From Gnetum montanum (lineage: Eukaryota > Streptophyta > Gnetopsida > Gnetales > Gnetaceae), in assembly GCA_015680685.1 (NCBI GenBank), contig MNCI01011152.1:120653-178420 (forward strand): a stretch of 57,768 nt of DNA, written 5' to 3'. Both the position numbers and the translations under genes were made by a program. Below, piece after piece: positions 33,961 through 44,298 of the stretch. Under the pieces are notes generated by a model, which was not told the origin of the DNA, did not search any database, and saw only the letters and a list, made by a program, of their open reading frames with translations. Every line of letters begins with the position of its first letter. The first letter of the stretch is position 1.

Positions 33961-35450
33961 GGGATATTTATAATAGTAGTAAGAAAGATGGAGAACTTGG
34001 CCTCATTAATTATTATAACTAGGGTATTTCTTTTGTCAAATAGATTGCAAATTATGTTAATAGAGATGATGTCTAGATGCTTTTTTTAAGAAACAAACTT
34101 ATTCAAGGAAAACCTAAGAATGATAACAGTTAGCCTTCTAATAACTTTTTTTTGCTATCTTCTTTTTCCTCAAACTATTTCTATTCATAGTTCTCCAATT
34201 CTTAAGAAAATTTGGAAGACATTATACAAACTTAGTAAATATTAGAATTATAATCATATTTTAATTTCAAAAGATATGCTTAAGTAAATTAGCCCATGTT
34301 AGCTCCCTTTTAATGAAGGAGCTTAAGCTATTAATTCATCTAGATTGTGTACCACTTGGAGTAGATTTGGTATCATTGTAGTTTCTTGTGTGTGTATGCA
34401 TGATAGATGAATTACTTGGAGTGAATCTTCTAGCCTCTATGGTTTGAATATATAGAGAAAAAAGAATTTTAAATATTTAATTTGTAATCTTGAGAACTTA
34501 TTTAAAGTTAAAAACAATTTACATCAAGCTTATCTAGATATTTTTTGGAAGGATATGCCTTTTAATGCAAAAGTTGCTTATAAAAATATTACGAAGAATG
34601 ATTTTATTCATAACAAATTCAATAAGGCATAGAAAGTACAATTATCATTGCACTTTTGGATGAGGAAAATAAAAGATATTTGGAGAGCTTCTATATTTCC
34701 TAAAATTCATATGCATGATAGATGAATTACTTAGAATGAAGCTTTCAACCTCTATGGTTTGAATAGAAAGAAAAAAAAACAATTTGGAAAAATTAATTTC
34801 TCATCTCGAGAATTTATTTAAAGTTGAAGAAAATTTGCATTAGGCTTTTCCACATATTTTTAAGAAAGATGGCCGATATGTTTTTTTTTTTAATGTGAAA
34901 GTTGCTTATGAAAATATTACAAAGAATGATTTTATTCATAACAAATTCAATAAGGCTTGGAAAGTGCAATTATCATTGCACTTTTGGATAAGGAAAATAA
35001 AAGATATTTGGAGTGCTTCTACATTTCCTAAAATTCATATTTTTATGGTGTCTTATTTATCAATGTCTTCCTATCAGTGCTCATCATAGACATATAGGAA
35101 ATGTTTCTCCTCAATATCCTCTTTGTAGAACTGAAAACTCATTTTCTCATGTTTTTTTGAGTATCCTATTGCTCAACATGTTTGGAAATGGACATTTAGA
35201 ATTTGTAATAACTTTCAATTAAGCATCAATGTAGTCATTTTTGGTGATCAACCTACTTTGTCTACTTCATTTTTTTGCATTTGAAATTGTCTTTGACCAT
35301 TTGTTCTCTACTCTATTTGGAAGCTTTAATGTGCCATTATTTTCTAGCAATAAGAGCATAACTATGACATCTCTTTAGGTGTTAAATACCATAGTCTCAA
35401 AGATGTCACTTTTCAACGACAACATTAAGCAAAAAAGCTCATAGTGAATA
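33961..35450 (+). pseudogene. LINE C-terminal region with zinc-binding domain
   Basis: Downstream part of LINE ORF2. 34980-35220 reads ASTFPKIHIFM, then NVSPQYPLCRTENSFSHVFL and AQHVWKWTFRI, i.e. the zf-RVT pattern (PPK+..F.W ... CPLC...E...H.F..C) with the first Cys now Tyr. It contains a 315-bp tandem duplication (34395-34709, 34710-35040). The LINE 3' end and poly(A) are not clear; recognisable text fades by about 35450. Confidence 0.65.
34395..35040 (+). repeat. 315-bp tandem duplication inside the LINE
   Basis: Both units begin TATGCATGATAGATGAATTA (34395 and 34710) and end CCTAAAATTCAT. They share long blocks such as AAGAATGATTTTATTCATAA and differ by point changes and small indels. 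Confidence 0.8.
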
Positions 35451-36779
35451 TTGAATAATTAATTTATTTCTATAGTATTAATTTTTTTTATTTTGAAGGC
35501 TCAATGATGGGAAGCTTTCAATTTTTATTGCTATTTGTTCTTTTATCTCTGATTGATATATGTTTTTTTTCTTTAGAGATAGTTTTCTCCTTTTTACAAA
35601 AAATCCTTTAGTAAGAAGTGAAAGACCTAATCCTTTGTATATCCCAAAGGGAAGGTTTTTCAAGATCAGTTGTAAGGATGAAAACCTAAAAAGGCATTCT
35701 GAAAACCATTAGGCTTTTCCTATAGATTGTCTCTTTGATGTTTTAATGTACTTCAAATTTTTTTAATACTATTCTAGCTATATATTCATGATATATATCT
35801 ATTATTTGGTCGAGAGATATTTTTATATTTTTCAAATTATTAAAATTTCAAATTGATTTACTAAGAGTTAATTTTCACATTGAAAACAAAAATAAAAAAT
35901 AGTGTAAGTTATTCAATGGTAATCTCCATGAAAAAAGTTAATCTTTCACCTAGCTTCATGACAAAAAATATTTATTTTAAGAGATAAAATCCATGTAACA
36001 AAGTAGAGGTAGTTGGCCTCTTCACAAAACTCTCAACCAAAATAATAATTCGTGTAAAAAAGTTATCTTTTAGCCTAGCATTATGATAATAATTATTTAT
36101 TTACTATGACCAAGAAAGCGGAAGAGCTTACAAACTTCCTTAGTATGTCTTTATTGCTGCCACCAGTGCATGTGTATGCTTATGCCCATATACATGCCCA
36201 TCGCATGGAACATGTATGCACTATGGAAAACATCATTGAAAAAATTCCAACTCCTTTATGGAAATCAAAAATTAAAGAACCAAAATATGTAACTTTGGAG
36301 GTTGAAAACTTAAACTACCTCTATTTTATTGTTCAAAATCTATACCACTAGACTTCTCACCTTAGTTACAACAACATTCATTTTTAACACTATTTATATA
36401 TGTGTTCATAGGTCCCATCCCTAGTTGCCAAAGGGGTGAGACCTAGGGACACATAAACATGATAGATGATGGCCATGAAATATGCATGCATTGGCAGCAT
36501 TGCATTAAATACATAATAAGCAAGTTTTTATGCTCTTTCTCCATAAAGCTCCCCTTAAATTATTTTAGAGTGACCAAAGAAGACTCTCCACCAAAATCAT
36601 TATTGAAGGCTAGTAGTTGGCCTCTCCACCAAAATTATTATTCATCTTTCTAATATACCCCACACCTACCCACAACCACCAGACCCAACGACAGCCACCC
36701 GCAACTACCTAACACAACGAGCACTCGCTTATTACATATTTTTAATAATTTTTTTATTAATTTATCCTTGACAACATGC
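35451..36779. other. AT-rich intergenic DNA with short imperfect repeats
   Basis: No gene recognised. A decayed repeat, AAAAAAGTTA followed by CTAGC, occurs near 35932 and 36056. TTGGCCTCT occurs near 36013 and 36613, each followed by CACAAAAC or CCACCAAAAT. An 81-codon frame at 36106-36351 matches nothing I know. The stretch may include the LINE 3' tail. Confidence 0.4.
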
Positions 36780-37220
36780 CGTAGGCTACGCTTTCAATAG
36801 AGTTTTATGTTTTATATGTTTTATGATTTAGTTATAGTTGGGATGTGATGGTGAAGAAGAGGGTAGTTTGGGTTGAAGTGGGCTGCATTGAAACTTCTAT
36901 CTCCAGAAGGATTTTGGAAGCCTTTCCTGTGAACGAGGTCTTACCAGAATTGTCTGAAACCCTTCAGCAATCGAAAACGCTCTTCTTTCAACGGCTTTTG
37001 AGCCCTATTGAAAGGTCGGGTTAGAGATTCAGCGAAAGTTGTTTAGTTGAATGATGACACGGTTTGTAGATTGAGCAGGTGTTCAGGGCATCGCATCCGG
37101 GGAGAGCTTTGCTTTGTTTTTTAGGGATGTGTTCTTTTTTTGTTTCTCAGCTTGAGCATTTAAATGATTTTTTTGCAGCTGTTTCAGAGGATGGTACCGA
37201 CGGCTCTTTCGTGCTTATAA
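36780..37220 (-). pseudogene. TNL-type LRR fragment, weak
   Basis: Base composition changes at about 36780 (higher GC, CpG present). On the minus strand, GGCTTCCAAAATCCTTCTGG (about 36913-36932) reads LPKSFW, and nearby text reads LLKGFRQFW, both resembling the LPxSFG of conifer TNL leucine-rich repeats. Frames are broken. A plus-strand frame from 37079 exists but has no recognisable domain. TTTTTTGCAG at 37170-37179 would fit a splice acceptor on the plus strand. Confidence 0.35.
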
Positions 37221-37221
37221 T

Positions 37222-37341
37222 GGCAACAGGTTTCCAAATGACTCTGGTAAGCAGTCTTCAGGGATCTCGTTCATTGGGTATCGGTTGGAGCTATTTTAAT
37301 CCTTGCAGCAGGCCAAAGCTATCTAAAATGGTTTTGAAAGA
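37222..37341 (-). pseudogene. TNL LRR fragment, arm A of a foldback
   Basis: Minus-strand LRR of TNL type. TTACCAGAGTCATTTGGAAA reads LPESFGN (about 37229-37249), and DSFGLLQGLK (about 37298-37330) fits the L..L..L.L LRR spacing. On the plus strand this segment is complementary to 37419-37523 and similar to 37572-37719. One stop and one frameshift break the LRR frame. Confidence 0.6.
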
Positions 37342-37523
37342 TGTGGAGTTGCAAAGTTGTGCGGAAGCTGACCGTAAAATTTGTTGTGGGTTCTGGTCTC
37401 TGGAAGGCCTACGTTAAGTCTTAGAACCATTCCAGATAGCTTTGCCGTCTGCAAGGATTGAAATATCTGAAACTATTACGATGCAGATGATTGATTTCCA
37501 AGGTCATTTGGAATCCTGGCGCC
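37222..37523 (+). ncRNA. Candidate foldback RNA derived from TNL LRR
   Basis: Arms 37222-37341 and 37419-37523 are reverse complements with a 77-nt loop. The best paired parts are TTCCAAATGAC with GTCATTTGGAA at the base, and AATCCTTGCAG with CTGCAAGGATT plus AAAGCTATCT with AGATAGCTTT near the loop. By eye the two matched blocks are roughly 80% identical, separated by a poorer, gapped middle. Plant MIRNA genes and siRNA hairpins can arise by inverted duplication of NB-LRR fragments (known for seed plants). Transcription and processing are not shown. Confidence 0.4.
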
Positions 37524-37545
37524 ATTAAAAGCACTGCCTTTCCAT
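37419..37545 (+). pseudogene. TNL LRR fragment, arm B (opposite strand)
   Basis: Plus-strand LRR text: IPDSF (about 37429-37443), LQGLKYLKLLRC (about 37450-37485) and FPRSFGILAPLKALPF (about 37495-37545), a clear L..L..L.L..C....P.SFG pattern in three nearly adjacent frames. Orientation is opposite to arms A and C. Confidence 0.65.
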
Positions 37546-37571
37546 TCGCCAGTTGATTATGTTAGCGCTTG

Positions 37572-37719
37572 GGTGTCCAAATGACTTCTGGAAGATTGTT
37601 TTTTTGTGTATTTTATTTTTCAATAATGCAGCTAGATGGGTTTGACAAGAGTTTCAGAACAGCTGACTTATTTTTAGTTGCAGATATTTCAATCCTCCCA
37701 GTATGCCAAAGTTTTAACT
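37572..37719 (-). pseudogene. TNL LRR fragment, arm C
   Basis: Minus strand: FGILGGLKYLQLK (about 37672-37712) and QKSFGHP (about 37572-37592). It aligns with arm A (GTCCAAATGACTTCTGG; ATATTTCAATCCT; GCCAAAG), with an insertion of about 40 bp. Arm B could therefore also pair with this segment. Confidence 0.55.
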
Positions 37720-38250
37720 ACTCTGTGTAGTGTCATGGAAGATAAGTAACTAAACTTTGCAAGTTTTTGCAGCCTGATAAGTGTATGCTTATTTGAGTCT
37801 TTACACTCGCAAGGAAATCATTTGTTTTTTCCCAAGAGGAAGAAGTGCCAATAAATCGTCTTCGTTTTGTTTTTTTTTTCCTTTTTTAAATACCAAAGCG
37901 AATGCATTTAACCTTTGCAACTGCCTTTCTTTGAAAGACGGAGCAGTGAAACTGCTTTTGAAGAGCTATCAAAATTATTTAGATGCCTGGCAAACCTTAC
38001 CCTGCCTGAAAGTGGAAAGAGTGGTGACATTTAATTCTTGTGAAACCTGTTGCAACAGTGTAGTGTATATGCTTCAATACTTTGCAGATTTCAGACTCTT
38101 GGATAGGGAGCATTGTTAGGATAATGAACATCGCAGCATAAAATTCTGGAAGGGACAAAGGAAGGAAGAAAAAGAGTGGCTGCTATTTGCCGATGTCTTT
38201 GTTTTACGCTTTTGGAAGGAATATTAGTCATGGGCCTGAGTAATCAATGA
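37720..38250. other. GC-richer tail of the TNL-like region
   Basis: A plus frame at 37781-38119 (112 codons, ending DFRLLDREHC) contains LPCLKVERVVTFNSC, which might be a worn LRR, but I cannot assign it. TTTTTGCAG at 37764-37772 resembles a splice acceptor. No intact gene. Confidence 0.3.
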
Positions 38251-39137
38251 TTTTATTTTGAGTTATAGAGCTTGCATATGAAGCATTTACAGCACCTGGA
38301 ACGGAAGTATGATGTTGCTTTTCACTTACAAGCGAAGATTTGATTATCTTTTCATTATTAATTTCTTTTATACCTTTCGGAAAAACTACCTTGTTTTTAA
38401 AATTGTAATAACAAAGATCTGAAAAGACATCGTCTGACAGTTACTACTTTCAAATGCCATTATGAATCTATTTCCTCTCATGACAAAATTCCCAAACATT
38501 TACTTCAAAGTTTGGTTGATGGTTGTTCCGTCTACCGATACGATCTCTTTATCTTTTTAGATCTCCAAAAGCTGTATTTCATATTAAATTCATTCATAAA
38601 TCAATGATGAACGAGTACATTGTTGCACTTGCCCTTGGATCGCCCATTTCCAGTCTCACCGTCACAATCTTCTCTCTATTTTTTCATCTGAAGGATGATT
38701 TTTAAGGTGCCCTTCCATTATGATGGACAAATATCTTTGTTCTCCTTCATTGTTTTTATTAGGAATATATAAATAATTAAAAATTATTAATTACCCTTTA
38801 AATATATGCAATATTAATATCATGTAAAATGTTAGGGCTCGTCTTCACTGAGGCCTCTATCCGTCCCCTTTGTGTATATAAAAATTAAAAATTAATTTTG
38901 ATGCTTTTAATGTATTTTAACCATGATATTTACGATTCATCCATTTCTTTAAAACGCCCTTTTTATTCAAGGTATACATAGAACGCGTAGGAAACGCAAT
39001 TTTTTGTGGTAAACTTTTCATTTTCAGGGTGCTTTTCAAAATAGCTTTTACCGAAGGCACCCTGCCAATTTTATCCATTAACTGAAGCTTGATGGGAACC
39101 CAGCCGGGACAGTACATATGCTCATTTCTTTTATATA
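38251..39137. other. Intergenic DNA, nothing recognised
   Basis: Composition varies from moderate GC (38500-38700, 38920-39110) to AT-rich (38750-38900). Frames at 38523-38705 (+) and 38917-39117 (-) are short and without recognisable domains. Confidence 0.4.
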
Positions 39138-39450
39138 TATATAAAGATGGGTCCTCCTATATTTCAATGTTTAGCGTGGCTCACACTTTACAAAGCCTTA
39201 TCTCCCTCCTTTGAATAAAGACAATGTGTATAGAGTCTTTTATTTTAATATATAAAGATGGGTCTTATCGTCCTATGTTATGCTTATTGGGGATCACAGT
39301 TTACAACGCATTATCTCTTCTTTTTATAAAATGTAGGTAATCTTAAATTGTAGCATCAATGTGTATATAGTTTTATATTTTAATAAATAAAGTTAGGTCT
39401 TTCCTTGTCGTATGGTTCAGACTTTAATTTACTACACATTATTTAGGTGG
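39138..39450 (+). repeat. Three imperfect tandem units of 111-135 bp
   Basis: Units start at 39138 and 39249 (TATATAAAGATGGGTC) and 39384 (TAAATAAAGTTAGGTC). Each of the first two contains ACAAHGCMTTATCTC and ends CAATGTGTATAnAGTnTTTTATnTTAA. The last is partial. Confidence 0.75.
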
Positions 39451-39454
39451 CTTG

Positions 39455-39735
39455 GCTGGCACCAAGCCGACCTGGCCTGGGCGGCGCTTCTTACTTGCGC
39501 TCTACCTGGGGACGGGGACAAGTTTCTTTCTCATTTGTTTCATTTAATTGATTCCTGATTCCTGATTCTTATTCAACGGACGGAGACGGAGCAGTTGCAG
39601 TTGAGTTTATATCCAGCATCCAGGGTCCAATCTCCTCTCTCCTCTTTCACGGGCCCATCTTCTTTAACCACGTCATTTGTTTCCCACATCAGTTACCGTT
39701 CTTTAATCTGAAGATAGAAATGGACTCTCAATCGT
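39455..39735. promoter_or_regulatory. GC-rich, CpG-retaining promoter-like island
   Basis: Marked GC rise (GACCTGGCCTGGGCGGCGCT at 39469-39488), TCCTGATTCCTGATTC direct repeats (39553-39568), a CT-rich run TCCTCTCTCCTCTTTCAC (39632-39649) and GGGCCCAT (39651-39658; a site II/TCP-like GGCCCA word). A possible TATA on the minus strand is GATATAAACTC (about 39606-39616). The following ATG at 39721 opens only a five-codon frame before TGA. It may be a remnant of a gene promoter or 5' UTR; no gene is attached. Confidence 0.35.
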
Positions 39736-41462
39736 GAAAATGTCGACTTTAATGGTACTTCGTAAATAAATAAACAAAATAAAGTAAAATATGAACTAAA
39801 ATTTTTATTAAATTTGTTTTTCTATTTAAAAATGTTGGCTCTTAGAAAATTATGAAATGTGTGGCTTTAAAAATGGAGAAAGTTATGGCTTTAAACATAA
39901 AAATTTGTGAGAAAAAAATATATAGCAATGAAGAAAATAGGGCTTTAAAAAGAAAATCGGCCTTAAGAAAAAGATAAGTTTTAAAAAACCCACCAAAAAA
40001 TCATAGTCCCCTGCAAAAGAAAATCTATGGGGAAAGAAATTTAAAATCAATTATATCTTAACTTTCCTTGTCTTTGGCTTCACTACTATGCTATCTTATT
40101 AATATTTGCAAATTTGTTCTTAATATATATAGTTAAGTGATTATAACAGTCTCACCATTGCCAAAAAAAGAGTTTAGAAAAAGAGATTGGACCTGCAAAT
40201 AAACATGATACATTTTCTAATTCTGGGTTGATTTTGATTTGCTTAGAGGTCATAACCAATTTCTATTCAGAAGTACAAGCTCATTTAATTTAATTAGTGT
40301 TAAATTCTTTGGAAGGTGTAAGCTAAAGCAATACAAATTGCCTTCAACTATTTGGATATCAATCTTGAATGGGTGAGTAATAAAGCAATAAAAATAGAAA
40401 CTACAGAAGAACATTGTCTGCCCTTAATTACGATGTTCATGGACCACCACCATTGCTTAACAATGGTTTGGTGCTTACCAAAACAATGATACCATCAATT
40501 GTTGTTGTGCTAACAGTACAATATCATCAGCTTTATCTACAATGGCAGTGACATTTTCAGTCTAAATAAAATAATTACTTAGGATAAATATAGTTAATAT
40601 TAAATTATTTAATAAGAACATAAAAATACCAAATAAACTATTTAGCCTAGCTACTTAAACCATCTTATAATTTATTTACAAAATATAGATAGACTTTGTG
40701 TAATTTTTGCATTTGCATTACAAAGACTTTTTTGTACGGTAAAGCTTTTAGGTAAAGAAAATATTCAATTTGTTACATGCTTATGCTTTAAGTTTAAATA
40801 AATGTTCAAAATATAGATAAACTTAAATAAAATTTATATGATTGGTTTTTGTTTCTCTTCATTTGCGTTAAGTTAATTTGTAAAGTTTGTCTTTATTTTT
40901 CATGAAAATGTAATATCTATCCAAAAAATTTTATAAAAAGTCTTTAGATGTAATAAAGGTTTTCTTTCAATTTCAAATAATAAAGATACATTGCTATGGC
41001 TAATTTAATTATTTAATCTTACTTTTAATGATGCTTTATGTTAGAAATCAAGGTATTAAGCAACCCTTCCTCCTCTACCTTTTGTTTTCATATTAAGTCA
41101 AAGCAATTACAATCACAGTAACAATGAAAGATCGATTTCATAAATGTAGTTTTCTTGGTTTTATTTTTGGAATCAAAATCCTTTACTACTATAATCATTT
41201 TATATGGTGGGTGATACATGAAAGAAAATATGCAAGCAAGAAGTGAATGGTAGTGCTTAGGTAACGCTTTGAGCATTGTAATGTGCGGATAGCTTTAAAT
41301 CCCAAATGATTATAACATATATTAAATAAATTGTGTAAGTAGAATTCATAAAAGTAAATTTTCTTACAAATTTTTAGAATAGTTCAAATTTATATACATT
41401 TGAAAATTAAAAACATAGTTATGGAATAAAATAAAATCTTGAGAGACTACACTTTTAACATT
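39736..41462. other. AT-rich intergenic DNA
   Basis: No gene. 39840-39980 has several purine-rich repeats of GGCTTTAAA (39862, 39889, 39950). The rest is AT-rich without recognisable structure; the 62-codon minus frame at 41088-41276 has no domain. Confidence 0.5.
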
Positions 41463-41640
41463 GAGGTATTAGCTTAGTGGTATGACACTTAATTTGAAAG
41501 TCATAGGTCATAGATTCAATTTTAGATGCTGAGTTATATAAAGTTTTAATTAGACTATATGTCTTGGAGTGTATGTATCTTTCACTTATTTTGGATTCCA
41601 ATAGAAACTACATCTCCAACAATTAAAAGAAAAAATGGAG
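41463..41640 (+). mobile_element. tRNA-derived SINE-like unit
   Basis: 41463-41534 looks like a worn tRNA: A-box-like TTAGCTTAGTGGTATGA (41470-41486), an anticodon-arm-like ACTTAATTTGAAAGT (41487-41501), and a B-box-like GGTCATAGATTCAAT (41507-41521). A non-tRNA body follows (GTATGTATCTTTCACTTATT, TCTCCAACAATTAAAAG) and then an A-rich end near 41625-41660. Non-initiator internal pol III boxes plus a body fit a plant SINE. No clear target duplication was found. Confidence 0.5.
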
Positions 41641-43414
41641 CAACTAAATTTTTTTAAAAAAAATATCAACAAACTCAACAACAAAAGAAATTTAGAAAAA
41701 AACTACTGTGACAAATATGACAAATTTAATTGTTAACATTCTTCCACAAAGATGATAAACTTAGCTTAGATTAGATTCTACAATATTAGATTCTTCAATA
41801 ATTTGCATCCTAGTGAAATAGAAGAGATCACTAATTATTCAAGTATTAGATCTACCAAATATTGATGTAATCACATTAATAAAATGAAAAATCATTAAAA
41901 AATAGCAAAGATCTTATCTAGTTGGTACTTACTTTTAATTTAAATAGGACATTGCTTGTGACCTACTATGAAAAAGCTAGGTATGTAGCCTTTTAAGATA
42001 CATAAATAACATAGAAATTAAGTTTAAGTTAACATTTTGTTTAATATTCTTTAAATTAACAATATATGGTAATTAAGTATAAGCTGACATTTTGTTTTAT
42101 GTTTTTTAAATTAACAATATGCTTCAATTTGTCAATGTTAGCATCCCATAAGTATTTAACTTTCATTGTCAAGATACAGAATTCTTTTTAATAAGAGCTT
42201 CAAACATAGTTTATTACACATCTAGGAATCGTGATTATCTCTAGCAGTGAATGTAGTAAAATAAAATAGATTGTTGACATTTACAGGCTTTTACATCATA
42301 TTGCATTCAACCAAATTCAACTACACAAATGTTGATTCTAAAAGATGAACATTATTTAGTTAAAACTCACTAAGGAGTTTCATAGTTGATATCAAATTCA
42401 TAACTAATCTGTGCAAATTAATTACAATTTCAACTATCATTCTATTGAACACTAACCTTTATGAAAAATTTCCCAGTAAAAAGCATACTCTACAAAAACA
42501 TAATTTCATAAAGGTAATAGTAACCTATGGCTTTAGCTTAGTAAAAATATCAGCCGGTACATCAAAACGCTAAAATGCATCAAGCAAGCTTTTAAAATAG
42601 ATGTGTAGTAAAACAAGTCATTAATGCTTAATATTTGTAGCAATTAAAAAGTAGATATATTAAAATTAACATGCATGAACAAAAAAGTGGCTAAGTCACT
42701 CTCAAAATAAATAAATAAATCTAGTAGTCCATGTTACAAATGCAATGAAGTATCTCTTTAATTGTAGACACTACTGTAATCAATCTAGAAGCACCATTTG
42801 CTATTATTGATGGATTTTTGAATGAAATTTACTCATTCATTTAATGTTGTGAGTGCAGGTCACAATCTGAAAGTTTGCATATAATCTTTTTGAAATATCA
42901 TAAATGTTTGAAATTTCATTTTATTTATCAAATAAAGAAATCTACTATCATTCAGTAGATTAACAACAATAGTTGCGCTTTTAGCCCATAAGCTAATTTA
43001 TGGCCACTAAATAGAAATGAAGATTGTTGATGTAGAAAATCCAATGAATTCGGTCTATATTTTAACTCATAAACAATGTACAAGTGAATTAGTAAGTGCA
43101 AATTGAACATAAACTAAAAATAAAATTCTTTGTTCATTTCCCACTTTTAGATAGCTCAAAAAGCATGCAAAAATATGGATAGTCCTGCTTAAGAAGAACT
43201 AACTTTCCTATTTAATATTAAAATGCCTCAATTGCAAGGTCTAAACAAGAAGGAGAACTTTGATCCTATAATATACAAGAAAGAACATAGCAAATAACAT
43301 ATTTGATATGCTCGAACACTTAATTTTGCTAAAGAACTAACTTACAACATTAAGTTACATAATATCTTTTCATGTTACATTTATAAAACTTTAAAATGTA
43401 TCCATTACTCAATA
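41641..43414. other. AT-rich intergenic DNA (insertion target of element D)
   Basis: No gene. It contains a 55-bp tandem duplication (42016-42070 and 42071-42125). Otherwise plain AT-rich DNA up to the target duplication of element D. Confidence 0.5.
42016..42125. repeat. 55-bp tandem duplication
   Basis: Two copies beginning AATTAAGT and ending TTAAATTAACAATAT, differing at a few sites. Confidence 0.75.
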
Positions 43415-43419
43415 CTAGT
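43415..43419. repeat. Target-site duplication of element D, left copy
   Basis: CTAGT; the right copy is TTAGT at 55629-55633, one C-to-T change apart. Confidence 0.65.
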
Positions 43420-44279
43420 TGATGAATCATTCAACAAGTTGCATTGACAGGTATGCATCAATGCATGGTTAGATGCATTGATGCAAATGTGTTGACATAG
43501 TGTCTAGTTTTGCCAATATAAATGCACACACCCACTACATTTATGATACGTTTAGTCGAGAGTGTAGCTAAACTCTTGCAGTTTCTTGCCATCATAGTTA
43601 GAATATTTTCTTAGTGCTCGTAATAGGACTTCAAGGATTATACAGATCCTTATTTGAACATCAATGTACATGAACACTTTGATATGCCAACAATAAAGAT
43701 GAGATTCTTGAAATTCCTTGCAGCACTTAAGAAGAGTTTAAATATTTTCATTCATGCACTTTATTACTTATGCATTTTATATTCATGTCCTTAGTTAATT
43801 AATACATTTAATAATAACACATAAGTATGACTACCTCAAACAAATTGTTAATGCTTGGTAATCCCAGTAGTGTTATCACTTGGTTCGCCCAATAGCCTAA
43901 CACTTGGTAACCTAGTAGCATTTGTCACAAGGTCAAGATGTGCACAGAAGGTGGGATTGGATGCTTATGTTAGGATACTTATATTAAAGCATTAGATAGT
44001 TAATTGACTAATTTACAATTAATTACCTCTATTTACACTTAGCTTAAATCAAATAAAATATAAAATATAAAATATAAATAAAAATCATGTGCCTTGGCTT
44101 ACACTTAACCATACACTTGAACTTACACAAGTGAAGCCAAGAAGGCAACGATCATGTTCCTAAGTCACTATCTTTGCCCATTGATGCATTTAGGGCTAAG
44201 TGCATGAAATTCGACTAGATCGTTGGTGCAATGCTTGTGACTCATATGGTTGGGCATAAGGTTTACATGCTACTCATGA
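43420..44279 (+). mobile_element. Element D 5' LTR
   Basis: An 860-bp LTR starting TGATGAATCATTCAAC and ending GCTACTCATGA (terminal CA now GA). TATA box CCAATATAAATGCAC (about 43513-43527). U3 contains TATGCATCAATGCATGG, unlike the GATATC words of B, C and F. It aligns over its whole length with 54788-55628. Confidence 0.85.
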
Positions 44280-44280
44280 T

Positions 44281-44298
44281 TGGCATTGTTACTAGGGA
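44281..44298 (+). promoter_or_regulatory. Element D primer binding site, tRNA-Asp type
   Basis: TGGCATTGTTACTAGGGA, 12 of 18 identical to the tRNA-Asp complement. All six differences are C-to-T or G-to-A, and all three CpGs are lost. Confidence 0.75.

Noticed and set aside
37079-37417. 112-codon open frame that might be called a protein gene
   Set aside because: It overlaps arm A of the foldback in the opposite sense to the LRR, has no domain, and its openness follows from the GC shift.
41463-41534. Functional tRNA gene
   Set aside because: Acceptor stem does not close, the anticodon loop lacks U33, and a SINE-like body follows.
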